A stretch of DNA of 64,000 bases from Lampris incognitus. Lineage: Eukaryota > Chordata > Actinopteri > Lampriformes > Lampridae. Shown piece after piece: positions 9,581-20,531 of this stretch. Both the position numbers and the translations under genes were made by a program. Location of the stretch: the NCBI RefSeq assembly GCF_029633865.1, contig NC_079215.1:55703457-55767456 (forward strand), written 5' to 3'. The notes below the pieces were generated by a model. It saw only the letters and a program-made list of their open reading frames with translations, did no database searches and was not told where the DNA came from. How positions within the stretch are numbered: the first letter of the stretch is position 1; each line of letters starts with the position of its first letter.

Positions 9581-12500
9581 TGGCCATGAGTGTTGGCGAT
9601 ACGAGCAGGCTACTCTTCATCCTCGACACCATCTCCGGTCGGCGATTTCTTTGTGACACGGGCGCACAGAGAAGCGTGCTCCCTGCTACTGACGTCGACA
9701 TCATGGGCGGGGAGCGGGGCCCCCAGTTGGCGACGGCTGACGGCAGCCCTATCCACACCTACGGCGTGCGGTCTGTAGAACTGTGTTTTGGTGGACAACG
9801 TTTCACGTGGGAGTTCGTCATGGCCAATGTAACGCTTCCCCTCCTCGGAGCTGATTTTTTGTGCGCTTACGGTTTACTAGTGGACATTCAGAACAGCCGT
9901 CTGGTCGATGCCTTAACCTTCTCCTCCTTCGCATGTACGCAGAGGGAAGCGGCCTATGCAGGTCTAGCCAACTCTCTCTCAGAGGCAGACAAGTTCACCC
10001 GCCTCCTCGCTGAGTTCCCTGACCTCACCCAGCCTACCTTCTCTGCACCCACCGCTAAGCATGGGGTGGAGCATCACATTGCTACGAAGGGGCCCCCGGT
10101 CTACGCCAGAGCCAGGCGTCTCGACCCCGCCAAACTCGCCATTGCCAAGTCTGAGTTCGAGCACCTGGAACGCATGGGGATCATCCGCCGCTCTGACAGC
10201 CCGTGGGCGTCCCCACTCCACATCGTCGCTAAGCCTGATGGAGGTTGGCGCCCATGCGGGGACTACCGCCGACTAAATGACGCCACCACGCCTGACCGCT
10301 ATCCTGTCCCGCATATCCAGGACTTTTCTGCAAACCTGTCTGGCAAATGCGTCTTCTCAAAAGTCGACCTGGTCCGTGGTTATCATCAAGTTCCCGTGCA
10401 CCCCTCAGACATCCCCAAGACAGCGGTGACAACCCCATTCGGCCTATTTGAATTCCTACGAATGCCATTTGGACTCAAAAACGCGGCCCAGTCCTTTCAG
10501 CGGCTGATGGATTCAGTGCTCCGTGGCCTTCCTTTCATCTTCGTCTATTTGGACGACATACTCATCGCCAGCGCCTCCGAGGAAGAACACCTGTCCCATC
10601 TTCATGCCCTCTTCACACGCCTCAGCCAGCATGGGCTGATTGTCAACCCGGCGAAGTGCCGGTTCGGGCTGACAGCCATGGATTTCCTCGGGCACCGCAT
10701 CACTGGGGACGGGGCAGTCCCCCTGCCCTCAAAGGTGGAAGCGGTGGCGGCCTTTCCGCGCCCCCAAACAGCTCGTGCGCTCAGGGAGTTCATCGGGATG
10801 GTGACATTCTACCACCGCTTCATTCCTCGAGCCGCCTTTATCATCCGGCCACTGTACGAGGCGCTGAAAGGCATGTCCCCCAACCAGGCGGTCGACTGGA
10901 CAGCAGAGCGGGACCGTGCGTTCACCGAGACTAAAGCTGCGCTCTCCCAGGCTACCCTGCTAGCGCATCCTTCACCTACAGCGCCTATTTCCATAACCAC
11001 GGATGCATCGGACTATGCTGTTGGTGCGGTTCACGAACAGTGGGTGGGGGGGGCTTGGCAGCCTTTGGCCTTTTTCAGTCGCCAGCTTACACCCCGAGAG
11101 CGCAAGTATAGTACTTTTGACAGGGAACTCCTCGGTCTCTGGCTCGCCGTCCGGCATTTCCGTTTCCTGCTAGAGGGCCGCGAGTTTACTGCGTACGTGG
11201 ACCACAAGCCCCTCACGTTTGCCATGTCCAAGACGGCCGAGCCATGGTCCGCTCGCCAGCAGCGACAACTCTCCTACATTTCGGAATTCACTACCGACAT
11301 CCAGCACGTCGCTGGTAAGTCTAACCAGGTAGCTGACTGCCTGTCTAGGGCAGTGATTGGAGCGGTCCACCTAGGCCTTGACTATGCACAGATGGCTGCT
11401 GACCAGGCCACGGACCCGAGCATCCTCCGTCTCCGGGCCTCCGACACGGGGCTCCGCCTGCAGGACGTTCCTTTCAGCGACACAGGTGTCACCCTCCTGT
11501 GTGACGTCTCCACAGGACAGCCCAGGCCCATCGTCCCGCACAGCTGGAGACGCCCCGTATTTGAAGCTGTGCACGGCCTCTCTCATCCAGGCGGTAAGCC
11601 ATCCGTGCGCCTGACCTCTGCTAAGTTTGTGTGGGAGGGACTTAAGAGAGACGTGAAAGCGTGGGCCGACTCGTGTGTTGCCTGTCAGCGGGCTAAGATA
11701 CACCGCCACATTAAGGCGCCCCTGGAACGCTTCGCAGTGCCGGAGAGACGATTTGACCATGTCCACGTCGACCTGGTTGGTCCCCTACCCCCCTCCCATG
11801 GGTTCACCTACCTCTTCACTGTGGTGGACAGGACTACGCGCTGGCCTGAAGCTGTTCCCCTGGCATCCACGACGTCTGCTGATGTGGCCCGGGCTTTTAT
11901 TGGGTCGTGGGTCTCACGTTTCGGTACGCCTTCCGACCTTTCATCTGACCGCGGGCCACAGTTTACCTCAGAGCTATGGAATGCTGTGGGTGAGGCTCTG
12001 GGCGTCAAGCTTCATCGCACTACCGCCTACCACCCTCAGGCGAACGGCCTATGTGAGCGCTTCCACCGGTCCATGAAGGCTGCGCTTCGGGCTACTCTCA
12101 AGGACTGCAACTGGGTTGACAAGCTCCCATGGGTCATGCTGGGCCTGCGGACCGCCCCGAAGGAAGACCTACAAGCCTCCTCTGCGGAGCTGGTGTACGG
12201 CACGCCGCTGCGAGTCCCAGGCGATTTCATGCCCAATGCAACGCGTCCCTGGTCAGCTGTGGACCAACGAGCCTCCTTGCTGGACGGGGTCAGAGCTTTC
12301 ACACCCGTCCCTACCGCCCAACACGGCGCTCCGGTGTCCCAGGTGCCCCCAGGTCTGCAGTCAGCGGACTACGTGTTCATCCGTCACGACGCACACCGCC
12401 CCCCTCTGCAACCCCCTTATGACGGCCCCTTCCGCGTCCTGGAACGGGGAACTAAGCACCTGGTGGTGGATTTTGGGGGCACGGCCGAGCATGTTTCAGT

Positions 12501-12744
12501 GGACCGAGTTAAACCCGCACACCTGGACTTGACGCAGCCGTTGGAGTTAGCCCAACCTCCTCGTCGCGGTCGTCCCCCGGCTCCGCCTCCTCCCCCCGTG
12601 GAGGCCCGAGCTGCCTCGTCTGCTCCTCAGGCCGACCTCCACAGGCCCGCGTCAATGCCTCCCAGAGACACTCCGGCCCCTGTTATCCGGAGCCGCCGCG
12701 GACGGCCTGTCGTCCACCCGCGCCTGCCTGACTTCGATTACTAG
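9520..12744 (+). CDS. pol: Pol of the + strand gypsy element (PR-RT-RH-IN)
   Basis: The frame is open from 9520, just after a TAA at 9517, and lies -1 relative to gag. It is therefore probably made as a Gag-Pol fusion rather than from its own ATG. Numbering residues from 9523: protease DTG at 45-47; reverse transcriptase with YLDD at 342-345; RNase H TTDASD with Asp 494; an HHCC zinc-binding region (HGLSHPGG, then CVACQ); integrase catalytic Asp 750, Asp 809 and Glu 845, giving the exact D35E spacing. The C-terminal tail is Pro-rich. The order PR-RT-RH-IN is that of ordinary Ty3/gypsy elements. No stop or frameshift interrupts about 1,070 codons, so all enzymes look potentially active. Confidence 0.93.
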   Translation, partial: TVPFPLQLQADGKREGQHSVVAMSVGDTSRLLFILDTISGRRFLCDTGAQRSVLPATDVDIMGGERGPQLATADGSPIHTYGVRSVELCFGGQRFTWEFVMANVTLPLLGADFLCAYGLLVDIQNSRLVDALTFSSFACTQREAAYAGLANSLSEADKFTRLLAEFPDLTQPTFSAPTAKHGVEHHIATKGPPVYARARRLDPAKLAIAKSEFEHLERMGIIRRSDSPWASPLHIVAKPDGGWRPCGDYRRLNDATTPDRYPVPHIQDFSANLSGKCVFSKVDLVRGYHQVPVHPSDIPKTAVTTPFGLFEFLRMPFGLKNAAQSFQRLMDSVLRGLPFIFVYLDDILIASASEEEHLSHLHALFTRLSQHGLIVNPAKCRFGLTAMDFLGHRITGDGAVPLPSKVEAVAAFPRPQTARALREFIGMVTFYHRFIPRAAFIIRPLYEALKGMSPNQAVDWTAERDRAFTETKAALSQATLLAHPSPTAPISITTDASDYAVGAVHEQWVGGAWQPLAFFSRQLTPRERKYSTFDRELLGLWLAVRHFRFLLEGREFTAYVDHKPLTFAMSKTAEPWSARQQRQLSYISEFTTDIQHVAGKSNQVADCLSRAVIGAVHLGLDYAQMAADQATDPSILRLRASDTGLRLQDVPFSDTGVTLLCDVSTGQPRPIVPHSWRRPVFEAVHGLSHPGGKPSVRLTSAKFVWEGLKRDVKAWADSCVACQRAKIHRHIKAPLERFAVPERRFDHVHVDLVGPLPPSHGFTYLFTVVDRTTRWPEAVPLASTTSADVARAFIGSWVSRFGTPSDLSSDRGPQFTSELWNAVGEALGVKLHRTTAYHPQANGLCERFHRSMKAALRATLKDCNWVDKLPWVMLGLRTAPKEDLQASSAELVYGTPLRVPGDFMPNATRPWSAVDQRASLLDGVRAFTPVPTAQHGAPVSQVPPGLQSADYVFIRHDAHRPPLQPPYDGPFRVLERGTKHLVVDFGGTAEHVSVDRVKPAHLDLTQPLELAQPPRRGRPPAPPPPPVEARAASSAPQADLHRPASMPPRDTPAPVIRSRRGRPVVHPRLPDFDY
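9553..9597 (+). promoter_or_regulatory. -1 programmed ribosomal frameshift signal
   Basis: The heptamer G GGA AAC sits at 9553-9559 in the gag reading frame. A 6-base spacer follows, then a perfect 11-bp stem (9566-9576 with 9587-9597) around a 10-base loop. The gag stop at 9578-9580 lies in the loop. Slippage by -1 here enters the pol frame, which is open from 9520. Confidence 0.85.
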
Positions 12745-12754
12745 GGCGAATTCT

Positions 12755-12761
12755 GGGGGGG
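12755..12761 (+). other. polypurine tract of the + strand gypsy element
   Basis: A run of seven G lies four bases before the 3' LTR, where plus-strand priming is expected. It is short and has a CTCA gap before TGTGG. Confidence 0.55.
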
Positions 12762-12765
12762 CTCA

Positions 12766-13007
12766 TGTGGTGGACACGTATTGGGGACAGAATTCAACCC
12801 AGGAACTAAGGGTTAAGTCATGGTTGCCCTGGCAGGTTAACGCAGGGTTAAGTTATGGTTGTCCAGCCAGTTTTCTGGTTATTCTTGCCACCTCCGCTCA
12901 GTCGAGCTGGGGTTTTGTTTGTCTCGCTGATTTACCGTGGATTAAAGAAAGTTGCCTACACGGCTAAAGTGTGAACCTACGGTCTTCTCCGTTACTTCGG
13001 CTCTACA
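12766..13007 (+). repeat. 3' LTR of the + strand gypsy element
   Basis: 242 bp, apparently identical to 8595-8836, with ATTAAA at 12941-12946. AACT follows at 13008-13011. Confidence 0.95.
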
Positions 13008-13130
13008 AACTCATATTTTCAACCTAAGTATTTATACTAGACTCATCCCGCCCCATTCAAACATAAGATTTACCGTTAAAAATCTTGGTATCATCGTTGA
13101 CCAGAATATGTCTTTTGATTACCATCAGAA
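13008..13130 (+). pseudogene. LINE reverse transcriptase remnant, segment 2
   Basis: It continues the LINE frame after the gypsy insertion (HIFNLSIYTRLIP). An internal deletion then leads to a later RT segment (VKNLGIIVDQNMSFDY). It is cut again by the R1 repeat that follows. Confidence 0.7.
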
Positions 13131-13965
13131 TCAGAAACAGAATCAGAAACACTTTATTTGTCGTTTCATTTCATGCACTTGCGCACATGAAATGAAACGA
13201 AACATCGTTTTCCCCAGCCCACAGCGGTGCAACACAAAGACAAAAACACATCCAAGAACTACAAGAACTACAAGAACACATATACCCAAACTAACATATA
13301 TATAAGTCACTGTCGAGGAGAACGAACGTCAGCCAGGATGATTATCGGAACAGCTGGTCTGCATGGGCTAGCAGTTAGCTTAGCCTACCTGTCAGACCCC
13401 CTTCGGTGTTTCCTCTTCGGTTGCAGCTCCGGTCAGGGCCGTGGTCCCTGGGCCCACAGGACGCAGCATCAGCCGATCCAACGCCAGCTCTCCCAGCCAG
13501 ACGCCTTCGAAAAACCTCCCCGCACTCCACACGATGGCACTAAAAACACAGTCAAGGCTAGGCGAGGTCGTCGCCAGATCGCTTTGGTGTTACCGGAACT
13601 GCCGGTCTGCATGGGCTAGCAGTTAGCTTAGCCTGCCCCGCTTCAGCGTCCTGTCAGACCGCCCTCTGTGTTTCCTCTTCGGGCACAGCTCCAGGCAGAG
13701 CCGTGGTCCCTGGGCCCATACGCAGAAGACCAAGCTCTCCCAGCCGATCCAGCGCCAGCTCTCCCGGCCATCAAACGAAGACAAACTTAGATGCGGACGT
13801 GGACAAAGACACTGCATGGACGGTACTGGGTGAGGCCACCGCAAACTTGAATTCGCGCCGCGATCTTCCCACACCAGTAATACTGGGTGAGGCCACTGCA
13901 AACGTGAATTTGCGCCGCCATCGTCCCTTCATGTTACTAAGCTTGTCTAATCCTGTTTTCTTCAG
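13130..13965 (-). mobile_element. R1 dispersed repeat, two-monomer form
   Basis: Same family as 41735-42172, 49495-50515 and 56645-57430. It starts with AATCAGAAACACTTTATTTG and a 12-bp inverted repeat (TTTCATTTCATG / CATGAAATGAAA). Then come two related monomers, each containing GCATGGGCTAGCAGTTAGCT (about 13362 and 13607). The orientation is called - because the 41735 copy, with an AATAAA-bearing end, is taken as sense. No protein or superfamily is recognised. Confidence 0.6.
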
Positions 13966-14215
13966 CTAAGAAATATTGCAAAAATCAGAAAAATTTGTCT
14001 TTTAAGGATATTGAAATATTAATTCACACATTCATTTTCTCCCGTCTAGATTACTGTAACTCTCCCTACTCTGGCCTCAACCAAGCTACTTTAAATCGTC
14101 TACAGTTGGTTCAGAATGCAGCTGCTAGACTACTAACTGGAACTAGCCGTCGGTCCTATATTACCCCTATTCTTGCATCCCTCCATTGGCTTCTCGTAAA
14201 ATTCAGAATACAGGT
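13966..14215 (+). pseudogene. LINE reverse transcriptase remnant, segment 3
   Basis: The C-terminal LINE motif reads IHTFIFSRLDYCNSPYSGLN, then LQLVQNAAARLLTGT and ITPILASLHWL. This is the end of the RT/connection region of jockey-superfamily (CR1/L2/Rex-like) LINEs. With the segments at 8060 and 13008 it is one LINE split by two later insertions. Confidence 0.75.
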
Positions 14216-14273
14216 AGTCCCCGGGTTACGAACGAGTACCGTTTTTGAGTCTGTTCTTATGTCGAATGTGTAT

Positions 14274-14275
<2 letters not shown>

Positions 14276-14310
<35 letters not shown>

Positions 14311-14372
14311 TCGTAGTAGTAGTCGTAGATGTGGTGGTGGTAGATGTGGTGGTGGTAGTAGTAATAATTTAG
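14276..14372. repeat. (GTA)n/(GTG)n trinucleotide array
   Basis: Imperfect GTA triplets with GTG and GAT variants. Confidence 0.9.
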
Positions 14373-14835
14373 GGATGGGATTCTCAAAGCCTGTGTTGAG
14401 GGTCACATAAGAAAAAAATGCACTCTTGAAATAAAATAAGCCCAAAACCAACCATTTAATTATGGCACAAACTGACAAAATTAAGTGGCTGTTCATTCAC
14501 TAATCAGTGAGAGACGTGAGAGCGATGGGATCAGGCAATCCTTCTCATGTGGGACCTGTATTCTGTTGTGGCAAGCCTGAGGCACTGGCCAAGGCGTGCA
14601 CTGGGGAGTTTGTTTCTTTCCTGGTTCTTGATCGAGTTCATTGAAGAAAATAACGACTCACATTATGTACGTGGAGGGGGGAAATCGTGAGCAGGAGCAT
14701 TGCAATAGCGCTCATGTTTTTGAATCGAGCTTGGGGAACCACGCTAATCTAAAAGTCTCTCAGCCCAGCGTCCTTGTGTTGTGCTTTGAGCAAATCAGAT
14801 GTCCCCATCTCCAAGACCCCCATCCGAAGAGCTGC
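14373..14835. other. no recognised feature
   Basis: AT-rich intron. The last part may be the 3' end of the hAT pseudogene that follows on the - strand. Confidence 0.4.
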
Positions 14836-16040
14836 CTAATCTATGGAAGGCACCAGCCTTTTGGCCTCTGCAGTCCACTGGCCGATAGCTGAAACACAGA
14901 ACGTCTGTGTCAGGAAGAGGAGGATGTCATCTGAGAGTTTAGTGGAGCTTTCAAATCGTTCCTTGAAGTTTTCTACCAGGCTCGTCGCGAAATCCTTCAT
15001 CATTTCGTTCTTCTCGCAGTGCTCCCGCAGACATGGAAGCTGCAACTCTCTCCTGTGAAAGTCTCTCTCCAAAAGGTTCAGCTTTGACCGGAAAGCTTCA
15101 ACCGCCTCACATGTCTGCAACAGTGTGGTTCTTGCCTTGTAATTGTGGATTAAGGTGATTTAGATGAGACATGATGTCACACAAAAAATAACATATGCCA
15201 TCACCTTATTGTCACCTAAAAACCTCTGATATTCTTGGGCTTTTTTGCTCCGCAGTCCAGATAAAAATGACACAAGCTCATCGGGCAGGTCGCACGCCCT
15301 CTCCAACAGCCAGCGAACAGCATTATGCAGCAAAAGATCCTTGGGTTCCGCTGACATTTCCTCCAGCAATGCTCTGAAAAGGCGATGTTCCAGACTAGAA
15401 CTCTCGCGAACGAAATTCACCAGTCCCGTCACAGGATCCATCGCCTCTTTCATTTCCCCACACTGATTTGTGAATAATGCACTGAAATGCTAAGAGCATA
15501 ACAGCGGCAAGCCTGCTTACCAAACCCTTTTGTTGTCCCACCATTGATGGAGCCCCATCGGTGACAACGGACAAATGTTGCTCACATCCAAGCCATTCTT
15601 CTCAAAGAACTGTGTTAATTCATTAAAGATGATTTCCCCAGTTATGCGCCCAGGCAGAGGCAGCAAACAAAGTAGCTTTTCCCGAAAGGTCTTCCCATCA
15701 AACAATCTTGCAAACACAGACAGCTTTTCCATACGGGTTCAGTCACAGGACGAGTCTATGGCTAGTAATAATGGCTTCTGCTTTCTTCAAATCGGTGAGT
15801 AGACTGGGGGGGGGGGGGATCCTCCACTAAAAAGTTTCCTCTTCTTGTTGCCGTGTTAGCCGTCAATGGCACCTGCTTTAATAGCGCCACAACCGTTTTC
15901 CTGTTTTCCTCATCATGACTTAAAACTTCAACCAAATCAGTCGCCTACGTTTTGATCAGCCCCGCATCAGCGAATGGCTTCTTAGCTTTAGCAAGGGCCC
16001 ATGAAACGTGCAGTGATGCAGCTGTTGCACTCTCGATGTA
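14836..16040 (-). pseudogene. hAT-family transposase pseudogene (ZBED/GTF2I-repeat type)
   Basis: Three - strand frames in N-to-C order, 15732-15517, 15453-15160 and 15120-14836, read as consecutive parts of one hAT transposase. They include LCLLPLPGRITGEIIFNELT, then LLHNAVRWLLERACDLPDEL, then FCVSAIGQWTAEAKRLVPSI. The LHNAVRWL block and the C-terminal segment are typical of the RNase H-like core and dimerisation region of hAT proteins domesticated in vertebrates. Frameshifts, stops and a missing zinc-finger N-terminus make it a pseudogene. Sequence to 16040 is the decayed N-terminal side. Confidence 0.75.
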
Positions 16041-16109
16041 CAGGGAGTAGAAATGGAGTTAGTCCCGTGGGCCAGATATTTGGCCCTCGCGGGCTGGACC
16101 TGGCTCGCG

Positions 16110-16560
16110 GGCCGCTTATTAGGTATCAGGTTTCAGGCCCTACAGCGTGCCCTTGTTAAGCTTAAACTTGTTTTAAATGCAGATAAAGTTTATGATTTTC
16201 TCGGGCTAAGGAGATTAACAGTGGTCTTCAGATCTGCACTTTAAATGGCGGACATGCTGAAAACGTTCCTCATTATAAATATTTAGGCATCTTGACTGAT
16301 GACAAATTTACTTTTCAAACCCATATAGTCGCAAATTAAGGATGGAACTTGGTTTTTGTTTTTGTATAGGAACGGGTCCTGGTTCCCTTTGTATTGTAGG
16401 AAAAGGATTGTTGAAGTGACCTTTCTCTCTGTGTTGGATTATGGCGATGTTATTTATAGACATGCTCCTATCGCTAACCTTAAACATGTACGTCCAGGAT
16501 ATTTTAGAATGCGTTTATTTATAAACTGTCATGGTGTTGTCTATATGAATGTCCTTGCTA
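16110..16560 (+). pseudogene. LINE reverse transcriptase fragment
   Basis: Broken + strand frames read LQRALVKLKLVLNADK, then YCRKRIVEVTFLSVLDYGDV. These are C-terminal RT motifs of a fish LINE, with at least two frame changes. It begins just after a short GC-rich hAT-like terminal segment at about 16070-16118. Confidence 0.6.
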
Positions 16561-16783
16561 TTTTACTATAATTGTATTATTATATTGCAAAGTAATTACA
16601 TTATCATTATTTATTTTCTCATTTATTTTATGGGGAGGGGGGGGATTCCCCTCCATTTTCTCCCACAATTGTATCCGGTATTTTATTTTACATTATTTTA
16701 TTTTCATTATTTTATTTTGTAATTAGGTCTCACTTGCAAACGAGGTTTTGATCTCAATGTGTCGTCCTGATTAAATAAAGTAT

Positions 16784-16940
16784 TGTAGCGAATTCGGGGG
16801 ACAACGCAGCCACAGGAACTGCCGCGGCCGGGAAGCGAACCCGTATTGCCCGCACCGCAGGAGACATCGCTAACCGCTCGACTAAAGGGTCAGACCCACC
16901 AGCCGGCGGCCAGCGTGTCTACTAATCCATGCACGTTACA
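16784..16940 (-). mobile_element. tRNA-like LTR unit, complete (157 bp)
   Basis: On + it runs from TGTAGCGAATTCGG to GCACGTTACA, so the family orientation is -. A-box-like (TTTAGTCGAGCGGTTAGCG) and B-box-like (GGTTCGCTTCC) motifs are present on the - strand. No PBS or internal region is attached. Confidence 0.7.
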
Positions 16941-17710
16941 CTATTTATTTATATAAATGTATAGCTAGCTAGTGAGCAGGTAGCCTACTTGACCCTTTGG
17001 TGCTGCTTTGACCCCTGTGCGTTCGCCTCCTGCGTGCTATAACGCGTCATGGGAAGATGGAACAGCGCACAGGTTTCACAAAAGAGGCGTCATGCTAATC
17101 GAGGTGAGAAGTGTTTTAAACAACACACTCGCACTGTTGACCTTACCCACTCAGAAAGTGTGTTCAACAAACCCAGTTAGCGGACTGAATATTTGGTCTC
17201 AGCTTGGAGCATAATGTTGGCCAGACGTAAACCCTACTGTAGGTTAAGTACTGTGGGAAAAGACAGTAAATAAAAGATAACAGCATTTATCCGTTCATGT
17301 GCAAAGCACCCCGTGTCCAACAAGTCTGCTGCTCAAACACAGCGCGGTCAAATCTAGTTTACCTATGACCAGAGCAGCTGGTCCCGATAAGGTGATGCAG
17401 ATAAAGGGTTTTAATTCCCTCTGCCGTGCTCGTGTGTGACAGTGTCCTCGTCTGTTGACCTGTCAGCAGTCCCGTTCTTCTAATCAGTCGCCCTGACTTC
17501 GCCTATGGGAAGACAGCACCTGTCTCCTCTTCTTGTTCCACCGATGCGCTTTTGGTACATGACTAATATGCAATGGACATAGTCCTCAGGGACCTTCCAA
17601 AGGGACTGCAGGTACTCACTAAACCGTCTTATCTAGATTTTAGTTTGAACAAACTGTTATTTGGTGTGAGGTGACCAGCTGCTGTAGACAACCTGATGCT
17701 CTTCTAAAAC
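16941..17710. other. no recognised feature
   Basis: Ordinary intron sequence. No repeat family, coding motif or structure was recognised on either strand. Confidence 0.4.
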
Positions 17711-17790
17711 TCTGTGTGTGTGTGTGGGTGTGTGTGTGTGTGGGGGGGGGGGGTATGCGTGCATGCATGTGTGTGAGTGTGTTTGTTCTT
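17711..17790. repeat. (GT)n-rich tract
   Basis: Interrupted GT repeats with a G run at 17741-17752. Confidence 0.85.
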
Positions 17791-17871
17791 GTGTTTCTAT
17801 TCTGTGAGGACCAATCAGAGTGAGGACATTTTTTTGCAAAGTGAAGATATTTTGTCCGGTTTTCACTCCTT

Positions 17872-17960
17872 TAAGGGTCTATTTTAGGGTTAGCACTTGA
17901 GTTAAGGGTTAAGGTTAGAATTAGGATTATGTTAAAGTTAGGGTAAGGGTTAAGGTCAGG
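17872..17960. repeat. degenerate TTAGGG-like tract
   Basis: Irregular TTAGGG/TAAGGG/TTAAGG motifs resemble a decayed interstitial telomere-type or minisatellite seed. It lies about 230 bp before the heptamer array. Confidence 0.5.
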
Positions 17961-18185
17961 TCCTAGAATTACAAGAATATGTGTGTATGTGTGTGTGTGC
18001 GTGTGTGTGTGTAACTCACCCGTGTCACTTTGAAAGCTTCCCAAACCATACATAATTGGATATATTAGTCATAAAACCTCCCAAAATTTATCAGGAACTT
18101 GCAATCACTTGTACCATTGTTTTCCCTTAGACCTGTCCATCGTGTCAGACCACCAGTACATCTGCCCAGTCCTGTTTAATCAGTG

Positions 18186-20531
18186 TTAAGGTATAAGGTG
18201 TAAGGTATAAGGTGTAAGGTGTAATGTAAAAGGTGTAAGGTGTAAGGTAAAAGGTGTAAGGTATAAAGTATAAGGTATGAGGTGTAAGGTATAAGGTATA
18301 AGCTATAAAGTGTAAGGTATAAGGTGTAAGGTATAAGGTGGAAGGTGGAAGGTATAAGGAGTAAGGTGTAATGTAAAAGGTGTAAGGTGCAAGGTGTAAG
18401 GTCTAAGGTAAAAGGTGTAAGGTATAACGTATAAGGTGTAAGGTATAAGGTGTAAGGTATAAGGTATAAGCTATAAGGTGTAAGGTATAAGGTGTAAGGT
18501 TTAAGGTATAAAGTGTAAGATATAAGGTATAAGGTGTAAGTTAGAAGGTGTAGGGTAGAAGGTAGAAGCTATAAGGTGTAAGGTGTAAGGTATAAGGTAT
18601 AATGTGTAAGGTATAAGGTATAAGGTGTAACTTATAAGCTATAAGGTATAAGGTATAAGGTGTAAGGTGTAAGGTATAAGGTTTAAGGTATAAGGTGTAA
18701 GATATAAGGTAGAAGCTATAAGGTATAAGGTATAAGGTGTAAGGTATACAGTTTAAGGTATAAGGTGTAAGGTATAAGGTGTAAGGTGTAAAATATAAGG
18801 TATAAGGTATATAGGGTATAAGGTTTAAGGTGTAAGGTAGAAGCTATAAGGTATAAGGTTTAAGGTGTAAAGTATAAGGTCTTACGTATAAGGTATAAGG
18901 TGTAACGTATAAGGTATAAGGTGTAAGGTCTAAGGTTTAAGGTATAAGGTGTAAGGTGTAAGGTATAAGGTAGAAGCTATAAGGTATAAGGTGTAAGGTA
19001 TAAGGTGTAAGGTGTAAGGTATAAGGTGTAAGGTGTAATGTATAAGGTGTGAGGTAGAAGGTATACGGTATAAGCTATAAGATGTAAGGTGTAAGATGTA
19101 AGGTATAAGATATAAGGTGTAAGGTATGAGGTGTAAGGTAGAAGGTTTAAGGTATAAGGTGTGAGGTAGAAGGTAGAAGGTATAAGCTATAAGGTGTAAG
19201 GTGTAAGATGTAAGGCATAAGGCATAAGGTGTAAGGTGTAAGGTATAAGGTTTAAGGTATAAGGTGTAAGGTGTAAGGTAGAAGCTATAAGGTATAAGGT
19301 GTAAGGTTTAAGGTATAAGGTGTAAGGTTTAAGGTATAAGGTGTAAGGTATAAGGTAGAAGCTATAAGGTATAAGGTGTAAGGTATAAGGTGTAAGGTAT
19401 AAGGTTTAAGGTATAAGGTGTAAGGTAGAAGGTAGAAGCTATAAGGTGTAAGGTAGAAGCTATAAGGTATAAGGTGTAAGGTGTAAAGTATAAGGTGTAA
19501 GGTAGAAGCTATAAGGTATAAGGTATAAGGTGTAAGGTATAAGGTGTAATGTATAAGGTAGAAGCTATAAGGTATAAGGTGTAAGGTATAAGGTGTAAGG
19601 TATAAGGTAGAAGCTATAAGGTGTAAGGTGTAAGGTTTAAGGTATAAGGTGTAAGTTATAAGGTGTAAGGTATAAGGTGTAAGGTATAAGGTAGAAGCTA
19701 TAAGGTATAAGGTGTAAGGTATAAGGTTTAAGGTATAAGGTGTAAGGTATAAGGTAGAAGCTATAAGGTGTAAGGTAGAAGCTATAAGGTATAAGGTGTA
19801 AGGTGTAAGGTATAATGTATAAGGTGTAAGGTGTAAGGTATAAGGTTTAAGGTGTAAGGTGTAAGGTATAAGGTAGAAGCTATAAGGTATAAGGTGTAAG
19901 GTATAAGGTTTAAGGTATAAGGTGTAAGGTATAAGGGAGAAGCTATAAGGTATAAGGTGTAAGGTTTAAGGTAGAAGCTATAAGGTATAAGGTATAAGGT
20001 CTAAGGTATAAGGTATAAGGTGTAAGGTTTAAGGTATAAGGTGTAAGGTAGAAGGTGTAGGGTAGAAGGTAGAAGCTATAAGGTTTAAGGTATAAGGTGT
20101 AAGGTGTAAGGTATAAGGTGTAAGGTCTAAGGTTTAAGGTATAAGGTGTAAGGTGTAAGGTATAAGGTATAAGGTATAAGGTGTAAGGTATAAGGTGTAA
20201 GGTGTAAGGTATGAGGTATAAGGTGTAAGGTATGAGGTATAAGGTGTAAGGTAGAAGGTTTAAGGTATAAGGTGTGAGGTAGAAGGTATAAGGTATAAGC
20301 TATAAGGTGTAAGGTGTAAGATGTAAGGCATAAGGTATAAGGTGTAAGGTATGAGGTATAAGGTGTAAGGTATAAGGTATAAGGTGTAAGGTAAAATGTA
20401 TAAGGTGTAAGGTGTAAGGTATAAGGTTTAATGTGTGAGGTGTAAGGTATAAGGAAGAAGGTGTAAGGTATAAGGTATAAGGTATAAAGTGTAAGGTATA
20501 AGGTATACAGAATAAGGTGGAAGGTGGAAGG
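18186..20531. repeat. 2.3-kb heptanucleotide minisatellite, GT(A/G)TAAG
   Basis: The array is made almost entirely of 7-bp units GTATAAG and GTGTAAG with variants (GTAGAAG, CTATAAG, GTTTAAG, GTCTAAG). About 335 units fit if 7 bp holds throughout. A composite GTAGAAGCTATAAG recurs many times (for example near 18565, 18712, 18970, 19434, 19560, 19970), giving a loose higher-order pattern. Long - strand frames with YTLYL/YTLHL repeats are by-products of the 7-bp period. Confidence 0.95.

Larger units (their letters stand above)
8595..13007 (+). mobile_element. complete Ty3/gypsy LTR retrotransposon, CsRn1-like
   Basis: The element is 4,413 bp with 242-bp LTRs that look identical base for base by eye. 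It is flanked by AACT at 8591-8594 and 13008-13011. Inside, in order, are a tRNA-Trp primer site, gag, a -1 frameshift signal, pol (protease, RT, RNase H, integrase) and a short purine tract. Both frames are open to their ends. The tRNA-Trp primer and a Gag ending in a C-H-C-C motif rather than a CCHC knuckle point to the CsRn1/Kabuki branch of Ty3/gypsy. Identical LTRs imply a very recent insertion. It is in sense with RIMS and visibly more GC-rich than its surroundings. The branch assignment needs an RT tree. Confidence 0.93.

Noticed and set aside
9520..9600. Pol translated from its own start codon.
   Set aside because: The first in-frame ATG lies well inside the overlap region after the stem, and a complete -1 frameshift signal is present, so a Gag-Pol fusion is the better explanation.
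17872..20531. Interstitial telomere array.
   Set aside because: The main unit is GTRTAAG, not TTAGGG. Only the short tract at 17872-17960 is telomere-like, and it is degenerate.
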